From Alloprevotella sp. OH1205_COT-284 (lineage in GTDB: Bacteria > Bacteroidota > Bacteroidia > Bacteroidales > Bacteroidaceae): a stretch of DNA of 64,000 nt. Position numbers and translations under genes: made by a program. Below are positions 45,493-54,841 of this stretch, in pieces (position 1 is the first letter of the stretch; the number at the start of each line of letters is the position of its first letter). The notes under the pieces were generated by a model. The model was given only the letters and a program-made list of their open reading frames with translations, did not search any database and was not told where the DNA came from. The DNA lies in NCBI RefSeq assembly GCF_003859795.1, contig NZ_RQYI01000007.1:23581-87580 (forward strand), read 5' to 3'.

Positions 45493-48111
45493 TTATTTCT
45501 TGCCGAAAAGTTGATACCACAATTCGCGAACGATGACAACGGGAGATGTGATCAGGAAAATCCAAATCCATTGTTCGCTACTGAGGGGAACCGTGCGGAA
45601 CACCTTGCCCCCGATTTGAACGATCAGAATCGTGACGGCGAGCACGAGAATTACCGTGCCGATGAATTTGAAGTTGGTGGTGAGCCCTTCAAAGATGCTC
45701 TTGTCTTTCCCGATGACACGTGCATTAAACATGTTCCACCAATTCACGGCCATATATCCGGCAAAGAAAATCGTGGTAAATTCAATGTCGATGAGGTCGC
45801 CCACGTTGCGGAAAGGAACCAAATCGGCACCCAAAAATGCTATGCCGTGATTGCGTCCCCATAGCACAAAGCTGCACAGCAACCAAACAAAACCTCCGAA
45901 ACCGAATATTGCCGCGGCCAGAGGGCGGTTGATCACAAACTCTTTGCGGTCGCGCGGAGGATCGGCCAAAACTTTCTCGTCGGCAGGTTCGGAGGCAAGC
46001 GCAATGGCGGCAAGGCTGTCCATCACGAGATTGATCCAAAGAAATTGAGTGACGGTGAAGGGCATTTCCACCCCTACGATCGGTCCGAAAAGCGCGACCA
46101 TGCAGGCACTGACATTGATGGAGAGTTGAAGGAAAAGGAAGTTTTTGATGTTTTTATAGAGCGAACGTCCCCATTTCACCCCCGTCACGATTGAGGGGAA
46201 GGCATCGTCGAGCAATACGATGTCGGCAGCTTCTTTGGCCACGGAAGTGCCCGTTCCCATTGCTATTCCGACGTCGGCATAGTTGAGCGAAGGTGCGTCG
46301 TTCACGCCGTCGCCCGTCATGGCACAAACGTAGCCGCGTGCCTGTGCCCATTTCAGAATGTCGAGTTTGTTGGAAGGCGTGCAACGGGCAATCACATTGG
46401 GATACGCCCTGTTGTTTTGAGGTGTTTCGACGGCTGTCCAAAAATCTTTTGCTTCGATTGCCCAAATGTTTTGGAAACCGGCTTGTCGGGCAATTTCGGA
46501 ACCGGTTTTGAAGTTGTCGCCCGTCATCATGACTACGTCGATGCCGGCTCCATAGCATTTTTCGATAGCGACGGAAACATCGCTGCGCACGGGGTCTTCG
46601 ATAAACCATGTGCCCACGTACTTTCCATTGCTGACCGCTCCTCGTTGATCAAGTTCGGCTTTTACCGCCTCGAAGTTTTCCGCCTTCACCAACACGGCCG
46701 AGATTGCGCGCCGTCCGCGCAGTTGCTGCTGTCCGACGGTGGCGAGGTGTGCATCGTAGCCGATCAGGCGACTGATGACTTCCGGTGCGCCTTTCAAAAC
46801 GATCAGACGGCGATTGGAGGAATTTTCTTTGATTTCGGAAGCCATGTATTTCCAAGCACTCGAAAAGGGAATGACATTCTCTACGCTCCATGCCGCTCGC
46901 AGACCTTCGCTGTGCTTCTGTCCCATGCTTTTGAGAATGGCGCATTCGGTGGGGTTGCCAATGGGGCTTCCTTCGGCGTTCCAGTTGGCACTCGAATTGA
47001 GCGCGCCGATGATGTCGAGCATCTCTTGGGCGTTCGCACCGTCGAAATCAGCCGCTTCGTTGAGTTCGCGTTCCACAACAGTCATCTGGTTTTGGGTGAG
47101 CGTTCCGGTTTTGTCGGTGAATATCACATTGACCGCTCCAATAGTTTCGCAGGCGTGCATCTTCTTGACCAAATTGTTTTCTTTGGCCATCGTTTTCATG
47201 GAAAAGGCCAAAGCCAACGTTACCGACAGCGGCAAACCCTCCGGAACGGCAGCAATGACTACCACCACAGCCCCCATCAGAAAACGCAGTTCGGTAAAGA
47301 GCAAATCCCAACCCCACACCCATTCGTGGTCGCCGAGGACGAAGTGCACGATGTTGAGCACGGCGATCATCAAGATACCCACCGAGAAGGCAGCAATATT
47401 GATTTTGGCGGCCAGTTCGGTGAGTTTTTCTTCGAGTGGCGTTTTGCTTTCCACTTCTTCCGAAGCCTGACGTGTGGTTTTCCCGATTTCGGTGGCATCT
47501 CCCACGGCTGTCACGACGCCCAAGCCCATGCCTTGCTCAATGGTCGTTCCGCGCAATAATAAATCGGGCGCAAATCCCGATCCCGTATATGGTTCCGTGA
47601 GCGGATATTTGCCGATGGCAACGCTCTCGCCCGTCATGGCGCTTTCGCTCACTTTCATTTCCGTCGCTTCAAAAAGCCGGATATCGGCGGGAATTTCGTC
47701 GCCGGCCGACAAAATCACCACATCACCGACCACGAGCTGATCTTTTGTGATTTCTGTCACCGCCCCCTCGCGTCTGACTTTGACCGCTTCGTAGTCTTTG
47801 TCGCTGCGCATGGCGTCAAATTTCTTTTTGGCCGAATACTCTTGCCAAAAGCCGACTCCGGTGGCAATCAAAACGGCAAAGATGATGCCGAGGCTTTCAA
47901 TAAAATCATTGTGTATGAAACCGAAGACCAGTGAGATTGCCGTTGCCATCAATAGAATCGCGATGATGGGGTCTTCGAACTTTTCCAAATAAAGTTTCCA
48001 CCAAGGTGTTTCTTTGGGCGGTGTCAGTAGGTTCTTGCCATGCAGTGCGCGGCTTTCTTCCACTTCTCTCGCGGAGAGGCCGTTTTGCCGGCCAGAGTTT
48101 TGTATGTCCAT
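45493..48111 (-). CDS. Calcium-translocating P-type ATPase
   Basis: This 872-residue inner-membrane pump uses ATP to export cations, most likely Ca2+. It has an N-terminal cation-ATPase domain, the actuator TGES in ESAMTGESVAIG, the phosphorylation motif DKTGTLTQNQ with D333, and the hinge MTGDGVNDAPSL. The M4 signature AAVPEGLPLSV is shared with SERCA/PMR1-type pumps. About ten membrane helices are visible, the last four after LFLQLSINVSACMVALF. Transcribed alone from a TATCTTTG promoter; the last residues are KK. Confidence 0.93.
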   Translation of the reverse strand: MDIQNSGRQNGLSAREVEESRALHGKNLLTPPKETPWWKLYLEKFEDPIIAILLMATAISLVFGFIHNDFIESLGIIFAVLIATGVGFWQEYSAKKKFDAMRSDKDYEAVKVRREGAVTEITKDQLVVGDVVILSAGDEIPADIRLFEATEMKVSESAMTGESVAIGKYPLTEPYTGSGFAPDLLLRGTTIEQGMGLGVVTAVGDATEIGKTTRQASEEVESKTPLEEKLTELAAKINIAAFSVGILMIAVLNIVHFVLGDHEWVWGWDLLFTELRFLMGAVVVVIAAVPEGLPLSVTLALAFSMKTMAKENNLVKKMHACETIGAVNVIFTDKTGTLTQNQMTVVERELNEAADFDGANAQEMLDIIGALNSSANWNAEGSPIGNPTECAILKSMGQKHSEGLRAAWSVENVIPFSSAWKYMASEIKENSSNRRLIVLKGAPEVISRLIGYDAHLATVGQQQLRGRRAISAVLVKAENFEAVKAELDQRGAVSNGKYVGTWFIEDPVRSDVSVAIEKCYGAGIDVVMMTGDNFKTGSEIARQAGFQNIWAIEAKDFWTAVETPQNNRAYPNVIARCTPSNKLDILKWAQARGYVCAMTGDGVNDAPSLNYADVGIAMGTGTSVAKEAADIVLLDDAFPSIVTGVKWGRSLYKNIKNFLFLQLSINVSACMVALFGPIVGVEMPFTVTQFLWINLVMDSLAAIALASEPADEKVLADPPRDRKEFVINRPLAAAIFGFGGFVWLLCSFVLWGRNHGIAFLGADLVPFRNVGDLIDIEFTTIFFAGYMAVNWWNMFNARVIGKDKSIFEGLTTNFKFIGTVILVLAVTILIVQIGGKVFRTVPLSSEQWIWIFLITSPVVIVRELWYQLFGKK

Positions 48112-48135
48112 AAATGTTTATATAAAATCAGAGCA

Positions 48136-48143
48136 CAAAGATA
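48136..48143 (-). promoter_or_regulatory. -7 box of the calcium ATPase gene
   Basis: On the minus strand TATCTTTG at 48143-48136 is a perfect -7 box, 24 bases before the ATG at 48111. Confidence 0.55.
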
Positions 48144-48202
48144 CGCAAAAAAGCGCGTTGCGAAAAATATACTTACGGCAAAACTTGACTGTTTTCTTAA
48201 AC

Positions 48203-48248
48203 AATCAATCAGTGAATATTCATTGAATCAATCACAGAACATTCACTG
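48203..48248. repeat. Two tandem 23-bp imperfect repeats
   Basis: 48203-48225 and 48226-48248 share the pattern AATCAATCA-GAA-ATTCA-TG and include a GAATATTC palindrome. They sit about 60-110 bases upstream of the calcium ATPase promoter and could be operator sites. Confidence 0.55.
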
Positions 48249-48297
48249 AGCGAATACGTGCGGCAAAACGTATCTTTCGGAGATGAAGGAGCGGACT

Positions 48298-49386
48298 TTA
48301 TCGAAATACTTTCTGCCCGTTCACAATGCGAATCCCATGCGCCGAAGTTCCTGCGTGCCTACCGAAGAGGTCGTACTCCCGGTCTCGAATCTCAAAACGG
48401 GGAGTGAAACCGAGTCCGATCAGGCTGTTGCCGAGCCGGAAACCCTGTACGCCGACGGCTTGCGGCACTTCCAAATAACATTTGCCCGCCTTGTTGTTGA
48501 GGCGATTGCCCTCTGTGCCGTTCGCCCAATAGAAACCGATACCGTTTACCTGATCTTTGGCCAAAACATATAGTTTCGTTCCCGAAGACGAAGTGACCAA
48601 TCTCTCTGTCAGTGTGCCTTTAAGGTCGTTCTTCTCTGTAAAAAGAGGAACCTCTTCTTGCGTGATTGCTGCTGCATAAGTACCTTGTTTTCCTTGAAGC
48701 AAAAGAGGGGTTTGCGGCGGCACTCGGTCTCCTTCTCGAAAGTGAGGAGTGAGCACAATGTTCTCGCCCTCCAACGTCACGGTGTTTCCGATTACCCCTT
48801 GTGGCATCACATAGGCTTTGTCCGTGAAAAATGTGGAATATCCGGCATCGGTGATGGTAAAGGGCAGGGTGGGCACGATTTCCGTGACGACCACGTCGTC
48901 GAGAAAAAAGCGATTGGGGGATTTGGAAAGAGGGGATTGGGCATCAAAGGCGATTTCCACATTGCCCTCTGCCTCTGTGAGCTTCACACGATAGGTGTTC
49001 CAACTGCTCTTGGTCAGCGATATTTCGCGTTCTCCTTCGATGGTTGCCCCTTTGACGCGCAGAGTGATAAGAGGTTTTTCTTTTTTTGTGTCCCAGCCTG
49101 CCGCCCGAAATCGTAATTCTCCCTCTCCTTTCAGTTGGACAGTCGGCATCACGGCCTTTCCTTTTGAGTTGGAATCTCCAAATCTGATACAGCCTTTGCC
49201 ACCGTATATGCCCTTTAATTTCCAATTCTTGTATATTGACAAATCTTGGCTTTGAAGACCGCCGGAGAACATTCCGTCGTTTCCTCCTTCTCCCGAAACG
49301 GAATTGAAATCTTCTTCAAAAACAATAGTTTGTCCTCTTCCTGTCGCGACGAACAAACAAAGAAAAACTGTGATCAATAGTTTCAT
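48298..49386 (-). CDS. Secreted beta-sandwich protein with Bacteroidetes C-terminal module
   Basis: The 362-residue protein has a signal peptide (KLLITVFLCLFVATGRGQ). A jelly-roll type domain follows (about 20-170: IVFEEDFNSVSGEGGNDG, GELRFRAAGWDTKKEK, NRFFLDDVVVTEI), reminiscent of carbohydrate-binding or choice-of-anchor domains. About 175-300 repeats the module found near the end of the metalloprotease (AGYSTFFTDKAYVMPQGV, PPQTPLLLQGKQGTYA). The end is HGIRIVNGQKVFR. Function is unknown. ATG 49386 is chosen because it starts the signal peptide and follows a promoter. Confidence 0.8.
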   Translation of the reverse strand: MKLLITVFLCLFVATGRGQTIVFEEDFNSVSGEGGNDGMFSGGLQSQDLSIYKNWKLKGIYGGKGCIRFGDSNSKGKAVMPTVQLKGEGELRFRAAGWDTKKEKPLITLRVKGATIEGEREISLTKSSWNTYRVKLTEAEGNVEIAFDAQSPLSKSPNRFFLDDVVVTEIVPTLPFTITDAGYSTFFTDKAYVMPQGVIGNTVTLEGENIVLTPHFREGDRVPPQTPLLLQGKQGTYAAAITQEEVPLFTEKNDLKGTLTERLVTSSSGTKLYVLAKDQVNGIGFYWANGTEGNRLNNKAGKCYLEVPQAVGVQGFRLGNSLIGLGFTPRFEIRDREYDLFGRHAGTSAHGIRIVNGQKVFR

Positions 49387-49446
49387 GCAATGGTGTATTT
49401 GGGTTGAATGTCTTCTATATGTCGTTTTATTTTGTGAATATTGCTG

Positions 49447-49477
49447 CAAAATTAACAATTCTCACGGAGCTTCGCAA
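49447..49477 (-). promoter_or_regulatory. Promoter of the secreted beta-sandwich protein
   Basis: On the minus strand TAATTTTG at 49454-49447 and TTG at 49477-49475 lie 20 bases apart. The leader to the ATG at 49386 would be about 55 bases. Confidence 0.6.
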
Positions 49478-49632
49478 GGCTCTCTTTTCTTTTTTGTATG
49501 AGATTTCTTCAAAATCTTTCTATGTGATGAGTTTTTTAATAATTTATATATGATTCTTAGCTTTCTATTTAGTTCTTGATGTTTTTAGTCGTGTTTTTTA
49601 TTTATTTCTTTCTTTTCATTAGAAAAAATGGA

Positions 49633-49640
49633 TATATTTG
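49633..49640 (+). promoter_or_regulatory. -7 box for the C10 protease operon
   Basis: TATATTTG at 49633-49640 fits TAnnTTTG and lies 36 bases before the ATG at 49676, in very AT-rich DNA. Confidence 0.55.
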
Positions 49641-49675
49641 CAGAATAAATTATGTGTAATGTAAAATATCATCTT

Positions 49676-51046
49676 ATGAAATCTAAGGTTCAGTTATTGG
49701 TCGTAGGTTTATCATTCTTGTTATTGTTAGGAATTGTATTTTCATGCCAAGAAGAAGTTTTAGTATATGGAGATACCTCTTCCATGTATAAACAGGAGGT
49801 GTACAATGAACTTCTTTATTTGTCTGAGATAGAGGAATCACCTCAACTCTCAAAAGAAGAAGCAATAGACATAGCGAGAAATCTCCCTAATTTAAATCTT
49901 CATTTACGTAGTAATGCTCAAAAGCAAATAGAACGAGTAGATTGTATCGGAAATTCGTTAAAAACTCGCTCAGAGAGCAATGAAGTTGATACCGCATTTT
50001 ATATTATTAATTTCTCCGATAATGAAGGCTATGTTATTTTATCTGGCGATTTAAGAGTGAATACTCTTTTGGGCTTTTCAGATAAAGGAAATATTGATTG
50101 GAATAACTTATCTGAAAACTCAGGTATTTCCTTTTTTAAGGAAACTCTTGTGAATACTATCGATCAAGAACGCAAAGAATTTAATGAGAAATTGGATTCT
50201 TTAAGGGAGATATGTAAAATAGACAAGCGAAATATCAGAGGCTTATCGAACTGGAAGAAACCTAAAAGGTCTGGAATTATATATTCTATCAAAGAGAAAG
50301 TAGCTCCTCTTGTTCCTGTAGAGTGGGATCAAATAGCTCCTTATAATTCATGTGCACCGAAACTTTTTAATCCGGCCACAAACAAAAAACAAAACGCTTA
50401 TATCGGTTGTGCTCCGGTTGCCATCGCACAGATAATGGCTGCGCATCGATACCCTAAACAGATCAATGGAAAACCTGTGGATTGGGACATCCTGCTTTCT
50501 ACCCCTCAAATGACTCAAACGGATAAAGAATTATCTCCACATGAATTGGCGGTATGTCAACTTTTAAGGAGTGTGGCAGATAGTGCAGAGGTAAAGTGGG
50601 GATTGAAAGCAACTTCCACCGATGTCCCAAATATTACTCGCTGTTTACAACGATACGGATTTTCCGGAGCTCCAAATTATAAGATGGTTGATGATACAAT
50701 TCGTTTTGGACGTTTTTTTGAGGAATTAAAAAATAAGCGCCCAATTCTTCTCGGAGGAAGTACAGATCCTAAGAAAGGAGTCGAAAGGGGGCATCTTTGG
50801 GTTTGTGATGGTTATGTGGTTGTAGATGTACGCCGTTACTCTGGAAATATGTGTTTGGCGGTGAGAGATGTTAGAAGTTATTATCATTGTAATTGGGGAT
50901 GGAACGGAGTAAATAATGGCTATTTTTACTGGAAAAGGTTTGACGCATTGAACCCTATGAACGAGATAGGTAAATATAAAGAACAGAAGAAGTCAGATCG
51001 TGTTTATAATCATAAAATATATTACTTTTCAGATATTCATCCTTAA
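49676..51046 (+). CDS. C10 family (streptopain-like) cysteine protease lipoprotein
   Basis: The 456-residue protein has a lipoprotein signal (QLLVVGLSFLLLLGIVFSC). A Spi-like propeptide follows with SKEEAIDIARNL and AFYIINFSDNEGYVILSGD (about 50-150). The mature protease has catalytic Cys245 in IGCAPVAIAQIMAAHRYP and His373 in ERGHLWVCDGYV, then the NWGWNGVNNGYF segment typical of the family. It probably digests extracellular peptides or host proteins. The first ATG (49652) would only add eight residues before the signal. Strongly AT-rich compared with the core genes nearby, suggesting transfer or relaxed composition. Confidence 0.9.
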   Translation: MKSKVQLLVVGLSFLLLLGIVFSCQEEVLVYGDTSSMYKQEVYNELLYLSEIEESPQLSKEEAIDIARNLPNLNLHLRSNAQKQIERVDCIGNSLKTRSESNEVDTAFYIINFSDNEGYVILSGDLRVNTLLGFSDKGNIDWNNLSENSGISFFKETLVNTIDQERKEFNEKLDSLREICKIDKRNIRGLSNWKKPKRSGIIYSIKEKVAPLVPVEWDQIAPYNSCAPKLFNPATNKKQNAYIGCAPVAIAQIMAAHRYPKQINGKPVDWDILLSTPQMTQTDKELSPHELAVCQLLRSVADSAEVKWGLKATSTDVPNITRCLQRYGFSGAPNYKMVDDTIRFGRFFEELKNKRPILLGGSTDPKKGVERGHLWVCDGYVVVDVRRYSGNMCLAVRDVRSYYHCNWGWNGVNNGYFYWKRFDALNPMNEIGKYKEQKKSDRVYNHKIYYFSDIHP

Positions 51047-51063
51047 AATCTTATACTTCGATC

Positions 51064-51738
51064 ATGTTGAATAAAGTCTTTTTATTTCTTTGGTTTCCAT
51101 TGTGTATGTTAATTTCCTTTTCTTGTTCAGACGAAGAAGATAGCGAAAGGGTATTACCTCCTCAAAAGGTTTATCGTATTCGACAGCTTTTGGCGATAGA
51201 AACTTTTATGGGAGGATGTTCTCGATACCGACATCCTGATCATTTCAAGATAGTTATATCTCCCGATACTTACAACGTGATAGATTGGTTTGGTCCTTCT
51301 CCCCTCATAAAAGGAGAAGCAGTATTGTCGAGAAAAAAGTTTCCCGAATTGTTTTATCCTATTATCGAAACAGAATATCAAGATGGTGAAACTTACGAAA
51401 CATTTCAAGATACTACTATTGGGGCGTATCTGTTTTATCGATTGGAAAAGATCAGTATCTTGTTGGAAAATGGTACGGATGTCAGTCAGGATTTTGAGAT
51501 TAGCTACATTTCTCATAAACGCTTTATGACCGAAAAACCTAAAAAAATGAAGAATAAAGACGAATACATCGTGAAAACCAAACAGCGTTTGGACCTCCTG
51601 CAACCTGAGGACTATCGTTGGATGGAAATTCCAGACGAAGGCTTTATTGTTCGAGATATTCATAAGAAGCATTTGAAAGAGTTTTTAGAATTGCTTATAG
51701 AAGGAAATGGGCAAAAAATACGGAGATCAATCAATTGA
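51064..51738 (+). CDS. DUF5034-like lipoprotein
   Basis: The 224-residue protein has a lipoprotein signal (LFLWFPLCMLISFSC, Cys near 20) followed by an acidic start (SDEEDSERVLPP). The rest is predicted mixed alpha-beta with no catalytic motif I recognise (VYRIRQLLAIETFMGGC, IVISPDTYNVIDWFGPS). It resembles Bacteroidales DUF5034 proteins. It starts 17 bases after the C10 protease stop and shares its AT-rich composition, so it is probably a partner, possibly an inhibitor or chaperone; that role is a guess from position. Confidence 0.65.
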   Translation: MLNKVFLFLWFPLCMLISFSCSDEEDSERVLPPQKVYRIRQLLAIETFMGGCSRYRHPDHFKIVISPDTYNVIDWFGPSPLIKGEAVLSRKKFPELFYPIIETEYQDGETYETFQDTTIGAYLFYRLEKISILLENGTDVSQDFEISYISHKRFMTEKPKKMKNKDEYIVKTKQRLDLLQPEDYRWMEIPDEGFIVRDIHKKHLKEFLELLIEGNGQKIRRSIN

Positions 51739-51863
51739 ATATTGACAGCGTGAACTCTATAAGCAACTGACAGCTTGTTTTTGGAGGTCTTTTGTGAGGT
51801 GTCGGAATAGAGTTTTTCGATGCCTCATGTATTGAGAAGAAGTTGTGATCGAGTGAAATTTAG

Positions 51864-52372
51864 CTCAGAGGTAGATTTTCGCGCCTCTGAGGTAGAGATG
51901 ACGGCCTCTGAGGTAGGGCAGCTTTGGTGGCTCTCTTCCCCTTTGTCTTTTCTTCTCTCGCGTGCGCGCGCGTTACTATGTTTATGTTTTTTACTTCCGC
52001 TGCCTTCGCAAAAATAGGTAATCGATTGGATTTCATGGTGATAGGTGCGAAGGCAAGTGAAGGCAAAAAGAAAGTGGGCTTTGCAAACTGTTGAAATACA
52101 GTTTGTTGCGACGAATTTTTGCTTTCACAACCCCCGAAATAGGAGGTTTTCGTGCGGAAGAGGCGGAAGGAGGTGAAGGCAAAAGGGGGATTTTGCTTTC
52201 ACCGTAGAGGCGGTGATTTTCAATGAGTTGAAAAATCCGTTTTCTTTTTGCCTTCACTTGCCTTCGCACGGAAGTTGCATAAAATCAGAGAGATATCCCT
52301 TTTTGCGAAGGCAAAACAATGAAAACGGCAAACAGGATATGCGCGTACGCGTGCGTATATGCGCGAGCGAGA
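51864..52372 (+). repeat. Dispersed ~500-bp palindromic intergenic repeat, copy 5 (3'-altered)
   Basis: 21-bp units start at 51864, 51885 and 51906 (CTCAGAGGTAG, CTCTGAGGTAG twice). The purine-pyrimidine tract CGCGTGCGCGCGCG is near 51959-51972. The H1, central and H3 hairpins are all present; the centre is nearly identical to copy 3. After H3 the common terminal motif GGGCGGTTTCATCGG is missing, replaced by a second alternating tract at 52338-52371 (GCGCGTACGCGTGCGTATA). It lies upstream of recA. Confidence 0.85.
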
Positions 52373-52567
52373 AATGAAGTTTTACGCATCGTCGGAACGC
52401 ACCGTCCGGGAGAATGGCAGTGTTGAGCACGAGAGAAGCAGATTTAACCTAAGGCGGAATGAGTTTGACGGAATTTGTCAAACAAAAGGCGTTCCTTTGC
52501 AGTGTGGAATGAAACGGAGGGAGAAAGAAAAAGTTTGGCAAACCTCATGGCTGCAACAAAAAATGGT

Positions 52568-52575
52568 TATCTTTG
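52568..52575 (+). promoter_or_regulatory. -7 box upstream of recA
   Basis: TATCTTTG at 52568-52575 is a perfect -7 box, giving a leader of about 70 bases before the ATG at 52655. I see no SOS-type operator that I can name with confidence. Confidence 0.5.
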
Positions 52576-52654
52576 TAGCCGCATCGTCGGGAGGGGGACG
52601 TCCGTGTTTCGCCTGACGAGTACACATCAAGCAAATCACAACATCAATCTCAAT

Positions 52655-53722
<1,068 letters not shown>

Positions 53723-53741
53723 TCTGCGCGCTTCTCATACG

Positions 53742-53788
53742 ACAACAGATGCAAGCCCGACCTCTCGCGTCGGTTTTGCGTCTGTTGT
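53742..53788 (+). terminator. Terminator-like hairpin after recA
   Basis: ACAACAGATGCAA (53742-53754) pairs with 53776-53788 with one G-T pair. No strong U-run follows. Confidence 0.5.
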
Positions 53789-53842
53789 GTTGAACGCCTC
53801 GTTTTTCCGTAAAAAACGTTTGTAGCTCTCTTGTTTTCAACC

Positions 53843-54799
53843 ATGCAACTTCAAACTCCCGTCGAAAATCCCCGATACCCTTTCCGCCTCACGCCCTCGT
53901 CGCGCGTGGTGGTGACGGGGTCTTGCTTTGCCGAACACATGGGCGAACGCCTCCGCCGAACGCTGCCCCCGGAGCAAGTGGCGGTCAATCCTTTCGGCGT
54001 GGTCTACAATCCGATGAGCATCGCCACGGGATTGCGATGGTTGATGAGCGACCGCCCTTTTGACGACACCATGTTTTTTGAAGGCCGAACGGGCGTTTGG
54101 CACAGTCGTTTGCACTCCGGTGCTTTTTCGGGTGCGACCGAGGCGGAATGTCGCGAAAAGGTATGCGCGGCAAGGGCGACGGCCTCCCGACTGCTCGAAA
54201 CGGCCGAACTGCTCATCGTCACTTGGGGCACGTCGCGCGCTTATCGTCTGAAAACCGACGGGCGCATCGTGGCCAACTGTCATAAAGAAGCGGCGGCCGA
54301 TTTTGAGGAATGCGACCCCTCGCTCGATGCGCTTTGCGACGATTGGCGAACGCTGATCAACGAGTTGCACGACTTCAATCCGCGCTTGCACCTGCTTTTC
54401 ACGGTCAGCCCTTATCGCTATGCGAAATACGGCCTGCACGCTTCGCAGGTGGCCAAGGCCAAACTGCTGCTTTTGGCCGACGAACTTTGCGGAAGCCGCA
54501 CGCAGACGCACTATTTTCCTTCTTACGAGATCGTGATGGACGAACTGCGCGACTACCGCTTCTACAAACCCGATATGTTTCACCCCTCGGAGCAGACCGT
54601 CGATTATATCGCCCGGCGTTTCGGCGAGTGTTGTTTCGATGTTTCGCTCCATGAGTTTTCGGCCGAGCGTGCCACCCTTTTGCGCGATCTTTCTCATCGT
54701 CCGCTTCATCCCGACAGCGCGGCGCATCGCCACTTCGCAGAGAATCTCGAACGACGGATGCAAGTTTTCCTTGAAAAATGGGGCGTTTCTGTAAATTAG
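53843..54799 (+). CDS. GSCFA domain protein
   Basis: The 318-residue protein contains the eponymous motif TGSCFAEHMGERLRR near 25-39, PFGVVYNPMSIATGLRWL, LLIVTWGTSRAY and a late FHPSEQTVDYI with HP residues. The family adopts an SGNH/GDSL-hydrolase-like fold and is presumed to be an esterase or acyltransferase, with Ser in GSCFA as candidate nucleophile. Substrate is unknown. It starts from ATG 53843, 42 bases ahead of murF-alr, and is likely co-transcribed with it. Confidence 0.9.
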   Translation: MQLQTPVENPRYPFRLTPSSRVVVTGSCFAEHMGERLRRTLPPEQVAVNPFGVVYNPMSIATGLRWLMSDRPFDDTMFFEGRTGVWHSRLHSGAFSGATEAECREKVCAARATASRLLETAELLIVTWGTSRAYRLKTDGRIVANCHKEAAADFEECDPSLDALCDDWRTLINELHDFNPRLHLLFTVSPYRYAKYGLHASQVAKAKLLLLADELCGSRTQTHYFPSYEIVMDELRDYRFYKPDMFHPSEQTVDYIARRFGECCFDVSLHEFSAERATLLRDLSHRPLHPDSAAHRHFAENLERRMQVFLEKWGVSVN

Positions 54800-54841
54800 T
54801 CGTACCTTCGCTGTTCGAAATCGCAATTTGTTTTTCTTTCG

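Noticed and set aside
2251..52372. The repeat family as CRISPR arrays or integron attachment sites
   Set aside because: Units are not regularly spaced direct repeats with unique spacers, no cas or integrase gene is nearby, and no gene cassettes lie between copies.
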